Positions 11,146 to 25,700 of a DNA stretch of 64,000 nucleotides are shown piece after piece. Numbering within the stretch: the first letter of the stretch is position 1; every line of letters starts with the position of its first letter. The notes below the pieces were generated by a model that saw only the letters and a program-made list of their open reading frames with translations, ran no database searches and was not told the DNA's origin. The DNA is from Liolophura sinensis (Eukaryota; Mollusca; Polyplacophora; Chitonida; Chitonidae). The position numbers were made by a program, and so were the translations under genes. Where the stretch lies: positions 6,060,044 through 6,124,043 of the forward strand of contig NC_088301.1 in NCBI RefSeq assembly GCF_032854445.1. Direction: 5' to 3'.

Positions 11146-13220
11146 TAAGTGGAAAATGAATGAGTGTGTCTGTTACGCATGCGCAAATATACCTCCAGCT
11201 TAAAACCATAGTGATTACCCCTTTATACACAAATCCCCTTTTATAACTATATGTACACGACTTTCAGGTTGGTTGGAGCTGCAACTTTTAACACTCGTCT
11301 GTATCACACAGAAAAGGTCAATTTGCATTCAAATACCCATGGTATAAAGGAAATGTCAGCCTACAAAACAGTGCAGATTTACGGATTTAATGCTGGCCTT
11401 TCAGGTGTACCTGTACTCACTGGATAACTTTCTCCATAAAATGCTGACGAAACCAAGAACGTTTAACGAATATGTGCCATCCCAGGTCTACTGACACAAG
11501 ACAGGATTGTAGGGAGTCCATTTCACTTACATGTTATCGTTTCACGCATACCATTCACCAAGACCTGGATTTAAACACCTGCCCCTAATCATCAAATGTT
11601 TTCTGTCTCTAGCCATGCACGTTCCTTTCCAATGACACATTTAGACGCATGTTTACATGTAAGAGCTGCCACTTATGTTACACAGTGCTCTTCATGCAAC
11701 TTGGTCCAATAAAAGTACTGGAGCAATGATTGGACAATATCTCCACAAAGACATTATAGATATGTGATACATTAGAAATGTCAGCTTTGTTTTGTTCCAA
11801 CAAGTAGCAGGAATTTTGTTTGTTGTGGATTGAACATTATTTGTCCAGGGTCACTACCCATGTCCAGTGGCACTACCATGGTGACATAAATGGTATCATT
11901 TTATTCCCAATAGTTATAAACATGGTGATCGTGCTGGGTATGTTGGTTTATTAATTTGTTAGGAAGAGTGGAAGCTGTGTCACGTGTATATCCGTATATA
12001 TACATTCACCAATGTGTGCAGCTGTACTTTGATAAACTCCTTATTCTTATCCAAGTTTTGTGATACACAATTATACACTGCCAATCACTTACATTGTACA
12101 ATGACTCACAAATCATTAATTAGACACAATTTTATCTCCAGAACATTGTATTCCAGATAGTTGAAGTACCAATTAACCATAAAGAGCGCTAAGGAACGCT
12201 TTTGCAATTTAAATTTCAGTTTTATTCAGACAATGTTGAGCCATTTAATATACTTTTTGTACTAGCACCATATAAAATTATTATAAAAGGTTTTTTTCAA
12301 AACTGTCTGTTGGGTTGCAAACGTCCAGTTCTTTGACTTGGTTCCGAGTTGAAGACATTTACCCCGAATTCTGCACTGACTGAATAATATGGACACACAG
12401 ATATTATAATAGGCTGATGTAACACCACACATTTCTTTACTGTTACTTCGCTCATGTTTAATATTTAGACGAATTCGTGTCAGGTTTAAAGTTGTTACAT
12501 ATAGGTGTTAAACCCAAGTCAAATATATAATTAAAATGTAGTAAAAGAAATTATGCAAGTTCTTAGAGCCAATTAAAATATGAAACCACGAAAGAAATTA
12601 TTAGTTTGTTTCATCATTTATTGAACATATTTAACACCACCTACATACATATTGTATAATCTCTACCCAGCTTGTACAGTGAGAATAATATCAAGGTGGA
12701 GGAATTGTTCCAACTCATGGTGGAATATTTTCTGAATTCCTCAAGTATGTCAAGAAATGTGGATTGACCATGAAGACAAAATGCTGCGATGGAACATATT
12801 TGATGCTGATTTTGTTAAGATTTTTGTTCTCCGACAGTTTTCGTAAAAGACGTCATGAATAGGCCTATAATTCAATATCAGCATGAAAAGCCAGCTTGAG
12901 CTGGACTTACATCACAGTAATATCTTTGGTAGGGGGCACCTGGGTTATGGTTTTGTGCTAGCACGCTAAATACTCGGCCACGGATGCCTCAATTTAAAAT
13001 TTTAACAAGAGTACATGTATATAAAAAGGCTGTGTTGAAACTCTCCGATGTATACAGCCAGCCTACATGTCAGGCAACAAAAGAACATAATTAAACGACA
13101 GATCTGCCACATGCAGACCTTACATGACAATTTGTGGTTAGTATTTTGACCAGTTTTGTGAAATTTTGACTGGATAGGCAAATTGAGAAGATCTGTTACA
13201 TTAGTCCCAAGACATAAGTG
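11146..13220. other. Intergenic region between gene A 3' end and gene B 5' flank
   Basis: AT-rich sequence without a supported exon. It contains a decayed SINE head at about 12885-12990 and otherwise no recognisable structure. Confidence 0.6.
12885..12990 (-). mobile_element. SINE family 1 head fragment
   Basis: AAGCCAGCTTGAGCTGGACTT, the TGCTAGCACGCTAA block and CCACGGATGCCTC match the reversed tRNA-like head of SINE family 1, with an internal diverged stretch. Confidence 0.65.
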
Positions 13221-13223
13221 TCA

Positions 13224-13229
13224 TTTATT
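13224..13229 (-). terminator. Candidate poly(A) signal of gene A
   Basis: AATAAA on the minus strand, about 310 bases after the gene A stop codon. It is the first canonical hexamer I noticed downstream; usage is untested. Confidence 0.4.
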
Positions 13230-13536
13230 GCACAGCTGAAAGGATAACTTCCACGGTATACGGGATAACTGAAATGGGCAAAACAACCTCATTGTGTAGG
13301 ACCTGGAACTCCAAATGATACGCTGTTCTGTCTCCATATTGTTCTACACCATTGAATAAAACTGTTAATATGTGTTAATCAGTTAAAAATATCCCATATT
13401 GTGGCATGCCCAACGCTAACGACGGCTTACACATTAGGTCAACATTCTACATCCCCACATCGGTACACTAGGCTCTCCAAGTCATTCGCAACTGTTTATC
13501 GTGGATTATCTTGATCACACGGCTCTACCATTAAAC

Positions 13537-13735
13537 TCAACGGCTGTTCTGACGAATGGCTTCATAAGGGTGTTCTTCTACCGAATTCAGGTCACATGCA
13601 TCATACATCCGTTCTGGCTCGGGTATTTCATTTCCTTCTTCAACTTCCGACGGAGCGGATCTCTCCTGGGCTGCAGCACTGTTTGGTTCAGACTGCGTAG
13701 CGCCGCCTGTTTGTAGGTTTCGCTGAAACCTCCTC
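13537..13735 (-). CDS. Gene A exon 10: cytoplasmic tail and stop
   Basis: The acceptor TTTTTCAG is followed by one base that completes the Met codon left open by the transmembrane exon (AT plus G). The next residues are RRFQRNLQTGG, a stop-transfer signal. The tail is Glu/Pro/Ser-rich, contains ERMYDACDL and EEHPYEAI, and ends QNSR with TGA at 13537-13539. There is no internal start codon in the right frame, so it is easily missed. Phase agreement with 17898-18000 is the main support. Confidence 0.82.
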
Positions 13736-16700
13736 CTGAAAAATAAGCAATTAAAAAAATAAGTGACTCAACGCTAGAGTAATATAAAATAGACAAAGCC
13801 TAGGTTGGCAAGCAGTGCATTACTTGGCTTGTAGTGAATTATAGACATTGTGTGCTAACAATACAATGTATTCATTGTTCTACAACATACTTTGATTAAC
13901 TATGTATAACTATGTAACTATGTATGTATTTGTAGAATTTTCAGGAGCTTCATCTATTCATTAGTACCTCTTTCTTGCCTGATAAGATAGCCATTGGCTT
14001 TTCCCAAGACGCACTAGATATACACCCTTACCCTGATAAGATATACTGGAGGTATACATACTTGAGGTACATCAGGGGTGTACCATTGAGGTATAGCATA
14101 TCTGATCTGATGTGTATGCAAGGTATATTAAAGGTGTATCTCTGGTTCTGACACTTATGCAAAGTAATACCTCTAGTACACCTAAAGTACACCTCAGTGC
14201 AGGTGTAACCTGGAACGAGTAGGTAAAAAACTGAATGTCTGAGGTGCGTAGCTTCCATAGAGAACAGCTTTAAAACACTTAGCCATTGGCTCAATAAATT
14301 ATAGATCAAGTTGTAAGTTGTAACATTTAGTACTACTATCTGTGCAGGTTAAAGTTTTTCATGTGCCCACACATGGTACAAATTCTGCACCAGGAAGAAT
14401 CGGCCAGTGCATAATTGGGTTTGTTTTCCCACAGCCTAGACATGCACATTGTTAGGAGCTGTCATCTTGGAATAATCGAGGCAACAATATATTCATGCTT
14501 GCTCATTGGGCAACATTTGCCAAAAAATGTGAAATCGGTAAAAGGTGTGGCAAAGGCTTGTATTTATTTAGTAAACAGTGTTGTTTTGCACATGCATAAA
14601 CATTTGTAATTTTGTAGTCACCTTTTTGTTTGAAGTAAAATGTCTAAATCTCATTTCTTATTTTAAATCTGTCCAAGCATCTAAGGTGTACCTGAGGTAT
14701 ATCATTCAATTTTTCGAAATTTCAAAGTTTCTGAGGTGAACCTGAGGTATATCTTCTTAGTGCTTTTTTTTCAAACCTGCTGAAGTGTATCTGAGGTACA
14801 TTATCCCATATTCAAAACGTGTTCGATCCTGAGTTATATGCGATGTATATACATGTGGCTGGGGTATACTTGGGGTACACCTCATCTATGCCTCACACTG
14901 AAGTGTAATCGTCGAGTTTATAAGTTGATCAGTCCTTCACAAAGTGAGATATGGTAACTAAGTTAAATATAAAGGGCTTTTTTACTCTTACTCCACCCAT
15001 ATATCAAGAGTATCTTTGATATGCGTGAGTTTGTCACAAATGTTCAAATTTTTGCTTCAGTATTTTTCTTTCAACACTTACACATTTTCAAATACTGTGT
15101 AATTATCTTGTAAGACAGTGTTATATCCCTCCAGGCCACTGACCCTATCGATAATTCTGGAAATTTTTGATAGTAATAATCATTCATAATTGATTATTTA
15201 TCTCACTGTACACCAGTTTTGTCAATATGTTCAATGCTATGAACTATGGAATTTCCAAACATCACAAGCATGGTACCTTACATGAATATGTCAAGACCAC
15301 TGTAGCTTTTAATTTACACTTATGAGAATGAAAAGATATCTACTCATTGTTTTAGTTCAAGCCATTGTCTGAGAAATTTCTTAGGTATGTTTTAATTGAG
15401 ATATTGTGTGCATTCTCCATGCAATAAGGATTATTTTGAGTTCAGTATAAACAAAATATAGTTGACTATGAATTTACAGAAATATCGCATACCATTAAAG
15501 TCAGTTGGATAGATACAGGCACATGTGTGATGTGAAGACATGCGCACCACATTGAGGTCTTGAAGAAACGTTTAACCCTGTCTAACACTTATCGCCACTA
15601 AAGTACCTACTGAAAGCTGGGATTGAACCCTCACCTTGTGTATTGAAATACAGGACCAATCAGCCATGACCCGCTCTCTATATGAATAATAACATACACG
15701 TATACAAACATCTTGGTGATTATGAGTGGGAGGCTTTTCATCTGCAGAATCTGCAGCAGGCGAGGGCCAGTTCATGGTGAAACAAATCAGGTTTGAGGAC
15801 TTCACTGGGTTATTTTATTTTGTAATAAATTCTGATTACGAAGAATGTGTTGGCTGTTTGTAGGCATCTACATCTACATCTGTGTATGCTAGGAAACTAA
15901 GATCATACCTCAGTGACTTTCAATTTTATTCTAAAATTAAATTTCTTTTTTGTTCGTGACGAAGTGTGTTTGATGGAATTTATTTATATGATGAGCGTTT
16001 CATGGTGGTATTCAAGGATATATACATCTGTTCTTAATGATTTCCATAGTCAAAAATATTTCTTTTTTGATTTCCTAATTATAAAATTAGCTCATATGAT
16101 GGAAAGAGAAATTAAAGAATACAGTGCATAGTAAGTAAAATGAAAGTCACTGAAAGTATCTCTTGCAAAGAATTATATGTGTGTGTGTGTCTGTTTGTGC
16201 GTGCGTGTGTGTGTGTGTGTGTGTGTGCGTGTGTGTGTGTGCGCGTGTGTGTGTGTGCATGTATGTACGCAAACCTTTTAACCTTTTAGAAAGTTTAACG
16301 ATATGGCTCACTGAGGAGCGGCCTGTATCAGGATGACAGGAGATTCCCATTTAAGTGTTACGTTATTGGTTGGCTAACACCGAGTGGTCTCACCAGTCCA
16401 CCTATCCAAACTTCCGTCTTTAAATGGCAGAGCAACTGAGAGACTAGACAGCGATTTTGTAAAACTGATGGAGATTTTACTCCGCCGTTTTTGTGCAAGC
16501 AAGAATTAGCTTAGTGGCTGGAACTTTGTTGAAGGTGGCAATATTTTCGTGCAAAGCTTTGTATGTTCTAAGACATAAATCTGTGTATGTACTCAACAAC
16601 ACCAGAAGGAAGCGGCCTTTCCCAATTTGAGCGTAAACTGGACTGTGAAATGTTCGAAAAGATGCTCGAACTGTATACTGGTACGAGTATAATTTGGGTG

Positions 16701-19700
16701 CATGGTGTTTTTGTAAGTAGACCTTTGCTAACGCGATACTCTCGGGCTGGATGAAATAAAATTGCCGAGGGAGTTTCCCAGACTATAACATTCCAAAATG
16801 GATGTGTGACAGGGACGCCAAATTCAGAAAGAGGTTCTATTTGATACGGTCGATTCTGCCAGAACTTTTTAACGTTCTTGCACTGTACATAAGAGTAGAT
16901 AACTCTGTCTATTTGTCTATTTTTCCCCTTCCCTACCCCTGTGTTTACCTGTAGCACCCACTGCGTGCGTTAACACAAATTTACGACAACATCATAGTCA
17001 ATATGCTAATCTAGTCGTTAGTAACTGAGTCGATATGAATAAAGGGTTATGTATGAAAATTAGCTAACAACGAGCAGGAGTTGGTCGAATACTTTCACCA
17101 AATGCATAATCATACGCTGGATTTATTTCATTCCATCGAGCGATAGGTGTTTAAAGCAGTACAAAAGAACTATCTTTATTCATACAACATGTCTTTTTCT
17201 GATTGGAGAAAACCGCACCGCCCGAAGAAAAATATATCGACCTTGGGCAAAAAACTGGTGATATTTTCCCGTATATAACATACAGATTTCACCTACAGAG
17301 TGAGCGCAGTTTATTTGTGATATTGATGAAAGGCAAGTAGTATCCATCGAACTTCTAGTAAAAACCACACAAATGGCTCTCACAGCGGTGTTGACGGTTG
17401 GTCGATCTCAAGGCCTCAGGAAGTGGTTTTATCTGAATGTTGCGAATTCCCTGAGAGCCTTGGGTTGAACTAACACGATCTGGCTGAACGATTCAAAGAG
17501 ATTCATCTGGACCGAGGGGCCTCCACCCACCATCACAATCTAAATTGATACCTATGTGGTAGTAATGTGGAACAATAATGACTTTTTTCCCTGTTTTTCG
17601 CCGTACTCAAGAATATTTCACCTTTACGACGGACGACAGCATTAAGCTTGGAGGAAAACATGGGGGAAATCCATGACCATCCGTAGTCGAACAACAATGA
17701 AAAAGAAATTAACAGAATATAAAGGTTAAATGTGTTAAAGCGCCGAAGAAGAAATAGAACAACAATGAAAAAGAAATTAACAAACGTGCAGAAGATAAAG
17801 GTGAAATGTGTTTAACTGTGCAACTCTCAGATGACTATATAAATACAATCATAGTTCCAAACCGACTGGACATACAGTAAAACATTATCAGACTTACATC
17901 ATTATTACAATGACAATGACTCCGATGACCAGGACAACGATGATTCCAACTGCACTGCCGGCAATGACTCCCGTGTAATTCGGAGGGTTTACGGGCAATT
18001 CTGAAAATGTAAAACAGATTACGTCGGTAATAAGCAAGATTTTGATGGTGATGATATTGGTCTATTGTGGCAGGGTTTTCACTTGCCTGAGTTGAATTCA
18101 TTATCGGTGATCAATCTGTTGAATTGGTTTTTATGAGCACGTAAGTGTAATTCCGTTCCGTCGATGTATAATGATGGCTTGACGATACTGTAAATCAATA
18201 TACTGGCAATATCTTACCATATGTCTCAACAAACAACGGAAATGAAGACTAACAAGACAATATGCAGGCAATGGGAAAACGACACTTGGAGGCAGAATGC
18301 GTCCTTGTTACCTTCAAGCATGGACAAAATTGCTGTGTGTGACTGAAGTGCCTTACACAGTTGCCGCCGATCCTTTCCGCGTAACAATTACGAAATGTGC
18401 AATGTATAACCGATCACATATCTGTCAGCTTGGCTAGCAGTTGTGAGCCACACCCTCGTCAAGCGTATGAGTGGCAAGGTTAAATTAATTTTTGTGATCG
18501 GTACAAATTAATTTCAGAGTTATTATACTCAGTTGAACTGATGATGTATTAACGGCCGATCTGTGATATAACGACCTCTTGCCAGGATTTAATTAAATTG
18601 CTACTTTTTAAGCCCTTACATGAACAGTTAGAATAAAACTCTAAATGATGTATTTGACTGGTGTTTTACGCCGCACTCAAGAATATTTCACTTATACGAC
18701 GGTGGCCACAATAATGGTGGGAGGAAACCGAGCAGAGCCCGGAGGAAACCCACGACCATTTGAATGTTGCTGGCAGGCTTTCCCACCTACGGCCAGAGAG
18801 GAAGCCAGCATGAGTTAGACTTGAACTCACAGCGACCGCAATAGTGAGATACTCTTGGGTCATTTGGTAAATTGACAATTTCATCGCTTATGTGTGAACA
18901 TTTGTCAAATATCAAACTGCCATTGTAAGTCTTCTATTATATTGAAGGTAAAATATTTATAGACGAAAACCAAAAAAGGAAAACACTTTTCACATGCAGC
19001 ACTTGAAATACCTGATTTGCACCAGAACTCGTAATACCCTTCTGCACATCGTGGTTCTCGGTCGGGACAGTGCCCGGATGTGGTGTTACAGACAGCGTTT
19101 CCTTCGGCACAGAAGCCACAGGTTTCTTTACAATCCGGACCGTAAGTGCCCAGCGTACATTCTGCAGCAGAATTTACACAACTTTTATTCGAAGCGTCGA
19201 ATATGCAAACTTGAAATATTCAATATTTCTTATAATATAAATAATAGTCAGGTGATCAAAAACATTTAAGGAGACAAGTTTTTAAATTGTTTGTACGGTT
19301 TATACACATTTTAACTGACCAGCCAAACACCAGCTGTCCGGCAGTACAGGCAGGAGTAAAATACGACTACCCTATATATAGTCATGATAACTACTACGTG
19401 TACTCTGCCAAAGTAGGAAGGTTGAGGCCTCTGTGTCAGAGTGGTTAGTGTGTTAGCATAGACCAATGGCCCAGAAGCCTTCCACAAGTGCGGTCGGTGT
19501 GAGTTCAAGTCAAAAGGTCAATAAAATAATAAAGATATTAAATACAAAATTCACATTTTTACAGCAAAATCGACTCTTGGCAATAAGGCATTTTGAGGGT
19601 GGGGAGGTGGGGTTGGTAGACGGTGACAGGGATGCTAATAGGAAATGCAACAGAGGCGAGGACTCTTTTGTCGTCAGTGTCAGCTATCCGTCTATCAAAA

Positions 19701-22700
19701 TGACATCACCAAGCTGAACTAACCTGTATCACACTTTACACCAGTGTATCCCGGCATGCACCTGGGTGTTCCCTCTGGGCAGTTCCCGGATTTAGCATCA
19801 CAAACAGATCGGCCTTTGGTACAGTTCCCACATCTCTGCAAACAGTCAGGACCGTAATTTCCCTCGCAAGCTAAACGAACCAGATTTATGACCGATTTAC
19901 TTCGATGTTATACTGCACTGTGATCAAACCAGGACATGGCCGTTTGTATACGGCATAAATAATGGTGTATTGTTTTCTAGGAATTGGACAATGGTAAAAG
20001 AACCTTTACTGTGATTCTGACTGAACTTACGTCTGTTCGCCTAGAACATCTATTCAACACACATCTTTACAACACCACTGAATCATTTCAACAGAACATT
20101 ACTTGACATTTCAGTTGTCTGTCTGATTTTAAATCTACGACTTTTTAGAGAAAGCCTAAGATACCATTTACTCGCGTCATACTCTGTGATAGATACCAAG
20201 AGCGTCAGTCCCTTAAGTATGCGTCTAGAACAGGTAACAGATAAAGTACCTGTATCACACTTCGGACCAGAATATCCCGGCATGCATCTGGGCTTTGTGT
20301 CGGCACACGTTCCGGATACAGTGTCACAAGATAATTGGTCATCCGCACAATGTCCACATCTCATAGCACAATCAGGTCCGTAGTTTCCTAAGGTGCAGAC
20401 TGATAACACAAAATCACAGTTGAGTGTGGTTATTCAACATTGTTTGGAGTCTGGTAATGTTTGGCACATAGGCGTATGAAGGCTGACACATTTAGGAAAG
20501 GAGGAAAGTAAAGATGTAGAGAGTAAGCCAACGGTTTCACCACGTACATCTAATTGGCGAAGACCCTAACTAATCTGTGAACTTATTCCTTTGGAGAGAA
20601 TTGAATGCCGCTGTAAAATATTTTAACATTAACAAACATATCTTGAGAAGATATTGGTGGCATTTGTATAATATACTTGCGGTGATACAAAATGGAAATA
20701 TATTTCAAAACACGAGTTGACGTCTCTTAAAGTAAAAAAGACAGCACCTGACTAATGCTTATGTCCAATGAAAGACTACCATTCAAAGTACAGTCAAACC
20801 CGTTGTATGCGGCCAGTGAAGGGACACGTAAAAAGTAGCCGCATATGACAGTTGGCCACATAAGACAGGTTGTGAAGACCAAGCCAGATCACAATAGAAT
20901 TAAGTTTTAGGAAATCTACACATGTAGGCCTACATGACAATCTTATACATAATTGTTACAGTACTAATTTGGTCAGCTACATAAATTTCATAGAAATATA
21001 ACAATTGTAGTAAAATAATAACTCAATAATTTCAAGTTTTGGGGGGTAGACCTATGGATTTCACGCACTTAACAGCCGATTACACAAAGAGTTTCAGGTG
21101 AGGGCACAAATGACAGGAGAACTTTCTTCTCGTCATTGTCAAGCCCTAAAAATCCATGTGCTAGTTTGGCCTACGTAGCTATAAATGACTATTCTAACAA
21201 AGTTTTGGACTGTAAATGGCAAACTGCTGAGATGTTCAATCATATTTGCCATTACCGGTGAAACAACAACATGTACAAGTGAAGGAAGATCAATTTCTCC
21301 ATGTGTTCGTTACAGGTAATATTTTGGCCACGCAAAATGAAAACACAGCACCATTTGCCTGCAAAGATAATGGCCAAGCAAGTCAGATAATTTGTCAAAG
21401 AAACCATTCATGTGAGGAACCACAGGAGTTCAGATTATATCCGATTATATCGAGTCTGCCCGCTGTTTATGGCATTCATGGCGCGGACCTAGTGCAGGGG
21501 TGTCCAGACAATAACCAGCTAGGCCTGATTAAAGAACAGTAGAGTTCACTGCTATTGACCAATAATGTTTATCACTTCACTTCTCATCACAAAGTGGCAG
21601 GTTGTAAGTTTTAATCACTATAAAAACTATTGAAGTCGGGTGGTCGCCATTTTAAAATTTTTGAATGTCTGATGCGGCAATCATCATTAAAGTTGAAAGT
21701 CTCGGCCGCTCAGGACAGGCTGATATAGAATTTGGTGGCAAAATATGTTGGCCGGTGGACACGTTGGACAGATGCCACATATTACAGGTCGTTTAACATG
21801 AAAAATTGTTTGATCGCGGCAGAGAGTGGCCGCATACGGCAGACGGACGCTGATTACAGGTGACTGTAGGTACAAGTTTGACTGTATCTTAAACCGGCAT
21901 TAAATATTTTTTTAGATTTTTGTCAAACCCAGCAACAGTTTGGTGAATCTTCGCCTTGACACAGATTCAGCACGTCTCCATTACTGAGAGCAAGGAGACG
22001 TCACGTTTACTCTAGCTCTCTAACGTTGAAGTTATTTTTCGTATGATAGTCTAAGCAGTAGCCTATGGCAGATAAAAGGTGAGGTCTTTGGCATTGAAGG
22101 ACTAAGTAATCAATATAGTCTTTCTCGGAAAATGGACATACTGGAAGATTATTTCTTCCACTGCTTGAACTATTGATACAGTAGACCTACTATATCATTT
22201 TTAAGGAACTCTGGGGATCCTGTTTAAATAGAGTTATTCCTGGTTCAGGTCGTATCCTACGGAGGGGCTGTGCTGGTGATTTTGACCCCTGTTAAATGTT
22301 TACAAAATTACTATAGGGTTGTTATACAAATGTATCCATGGTCACCTCTGAAAGAAATGGAACTAAACCTAGGCACCACTGAAGCTGATCTAGGCAATCG
22401 ACCCTCCCTAGTCATCGTGGACGTCAATGAAAGCACATCGGCTTGAACACGGCGTTTCAATAAATTTACTGTATTTTACAAAGAAAACAGAAAAATACCC
22501 CTTATAATGCGAGAAAGACGAAGGAGCAAAATATAAATTCTTAAGTTGCAACAGATTCAGAGAAAAATATTTAATCAGGTATAGCCTAATTAAGTTTAAG
22601 TGTTGTCCGGTGACATGCTGTCTTCTCATTCCCACAAACCTTCGGCATCTCTAATGAATTTTGCACTAACTCTGATATTTGTTATTTAGAAAACGCAAAA

Positions 22701-25700
22701 ATGAACAACAAAAATGTATTTGGGGAGATGAATGTAGTTTGGATCGTAACGGTACACTAGTGCCTGACATAACTTAATTGTGATACCGTCATCGAATATT
22801 ACACGGTTTGTAAATCAACTGAATTTGAGTCTGTGATTATTCGTAAATAACAGAGACCTGCCCTACAACATTTGATGAAATCTCACTTCGATATTCAGCT
22901 TTGAATATCAAACCAGGAAATAGGAACTGCGAACTAGGTTCACATCTGAATGTCGACGCGGGAACTGGGAACTGGGAGCTAACTTCACTGACATGTCAAA
23001 ATCACCAGCACAACCCCCGGTGGCTACGGCAGCGTAGCTGGAAATCTCTGTCAATAATACAGTACGCCTACTGCATCAACGGTTTAAGCACTGGAAGAAA
23101 TATTCTTCCAGTGTGTCGAATTTCCGATAAAACTATGTTTATTACTGGGGGCTTTATCGCCGTAGTCCACAGATTTTATCTACCATAGGCTACTGATTAG
23201 ACTAATGTGCGGAAAATACCTTCGACGTTAGAGATTTATAGTAAAAGCGCTGGAACTTGTAATTTATCAACTACAGTCTTTTGTTGATTGCCAACAGACA
23301 CATGTTTGGACATGGTGAAACTTCAACAATCTAACAAACAACACACCTTCATCACATTTCTCAGGGCGGTATCCCGGCATGCACTTTGGTGTTCTCTGTG
23401 GACAGAGCCCGGATGTTGTGTCACAGACGGACGGTCTCTCGGCACAGTTCCCACATCTCTTCCCACAGTCTGGTCCGTATGTCCCGGGTGTGCACACTAA
23501 TAAATACACCCACAACATCAAAAAGGACGCGGATTAAGGGGCACGATATAATGCCACATATTCACATACAAACAACGGAAAAGTAAATAAACATAGTATG
23601 CATCTTTAAACTAACATGTAATTTTACTTTTCTCCACACTTTACTACCTTTCTACACATTTACTTAGAGAGTGTCATCGAAGGAAAGACAACTGAAGGAT
23701 TTTGTCCATGTATTATTACAGAGATCAGTTTATCGAACAGGGTAGTCGTACGACAAAAACTGGTCATGATAAGTAAAAAGCAAGGAGTCATATCCAGATC
23801 GCGCCATGACTGAGCTGGCGTCTTTTGGGGGCAGTAAAACATTTTGTCAGAATCTCCACTTTTCTGGACCGTTTGTTGTCTTGAGTGTTGAGCCAAACCT
23901 ATTTGATTTGCTCAGAATGAACATTAAAGCTAGAGCAAAGGCGACTAAATAGTTACTTCTACAGTTGTCAAAAATATTGAAATACATATCGCTTATTCGT
24001 TTGGTTTGTGATTTTTTTTACATTGGCCTACTTTCATGAAGGAATATTTACAGGCATACATGTAGTGTTGTTTTTTGTTTTCTGTTACACATTTATCTCC
24101 GAAACAATATCGAATTGAAGTATCGAAATGAAATGCAAAATCAGTTGCATTTCTTAGTAATAGAATTCTGACCAATCAGACAGCATACCGAATATCTGTA
24201 CTTCACACAGGGTAAGCGGCGCGGAATTGTTTATCATAATCTTCACGGTGTCTCCAATTATCGGGCTGCTGGCGTTACAAGATCCATTTATAACGTCACC
24301 CGGAACGTAAAAAGCCCTGGTGGTGTCCTGGTAACACACTGTGTAATTCCGGGAGGAGTTTCCCACTGACAGGGTAAAACCATTAAGGCGGTTACCGCCT
24401 GTAATACAAACCAAACAGTTTTCTAAATAAGCGAATTATCATCAGACATTTAACCGGAAGCAGCAAGCACCAGAACAACTTGTGTTAATGCGCACAGTGA
24501 TGTTAATTATCAACCCAGCGAATACTGTACCACAGATAAAAAGAAAACTGTACAACTGATGACTGAAAATCTTGTGTGGGACGCGAAAGTAAAGCACCAT
24601 CACAGGTGAAAGAAATCATGTTCCGTAGATCACAAACACATCGTTACGTCCAACACATTAAAGAACTCCTTTGTCATAGATTAAAGGAACCCTGCACTAA
24701 AGTTTAAAGTAATACTGTAAATCAGACCAAAGAAATCATGTACCACGGATCAACGGACGTGTGTCGTGTATTACAAAGGAATTCTCTGTCACAAAGAAAT
24801 TCTCGACCATTACCAAATGTGGCTACTTTATACCATGGGTTATCGTGAAATGTTGTGTACATCATTGAGTGGTTTTGCATAAGTCACATCCTGGACCAAT
24901 ACAGTACCACTCCATGATTTACAAAACAAGTTACAATGGCCTTTTTATAGCTGAACCTGTCCATAGATTGTTATCTCCCGTAAAAATAACGCTTTATTCG
25001 CTTTGATATTCGCTTTACCATTTTGCTTCATTTGGGAATAAACAAATAATAGTTATACCAGTGTCTTGGGTGGTCATACGGCACCACATTTCGTCGTTAT
25101 GATCAATATTTTCATGAACCAGAAGTGCCAGTCTAAATATTGATCTTCGACCTTAACTGAGCCGAGTGAAAAATATTTGATTTAGGTGAACTGCTAGTTA
25201 GCCATTTTCGATCTAATTTGTAAGGGTGTGCAATTTAATTGTGTGAAAAAGATGTTAGGAGATGTTTTTCCACAAAACTCTTTTGAAAAGTTATGGACTG
25301 GTACATTGTCAATGAGTGTTGCTATAAGCCGGCACCTGCTCGTCCCTGACTCCGTGGGTATGCAGACGAGCGTTGCTATCCGCTGGCACGTGCATACCTG
25401 GTTCTGGTTTTGTGCTTAATGGACTTATGTGTTACTTCTCCGTGGAGCTGCTCTATGGCCTTATGACCCTAGCGATCTTTATCTGTTGACCACGGTTTGC
25501 ATTTTGTTTGACTTTCTGCAGATTTTTCCAGTGTGGGTGTTCACAAGTTTACACCTGTGTGTATTGGGCTGGTTACTTGTTTATTGAATAAAAGAGTTAT
25601 AATAGTGGAATTTCATAGTACAATGCCAGAAGTCAAATTTGAGTTCTAAATATTCGGGATTTTATTTTAAGGGTCTCTGCTATAAATCTTCCGAATCAGA

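Noticed and set aside
16147-16350. Minus-strand frame with THTHTH run
   Set aside because: Translation of the (GT)n microsatellite.
16568-16957. 129-codon minus-strand frame in the last intron of gene A
   Set aside because: No domain, no matching splice phases, ordinary composition.
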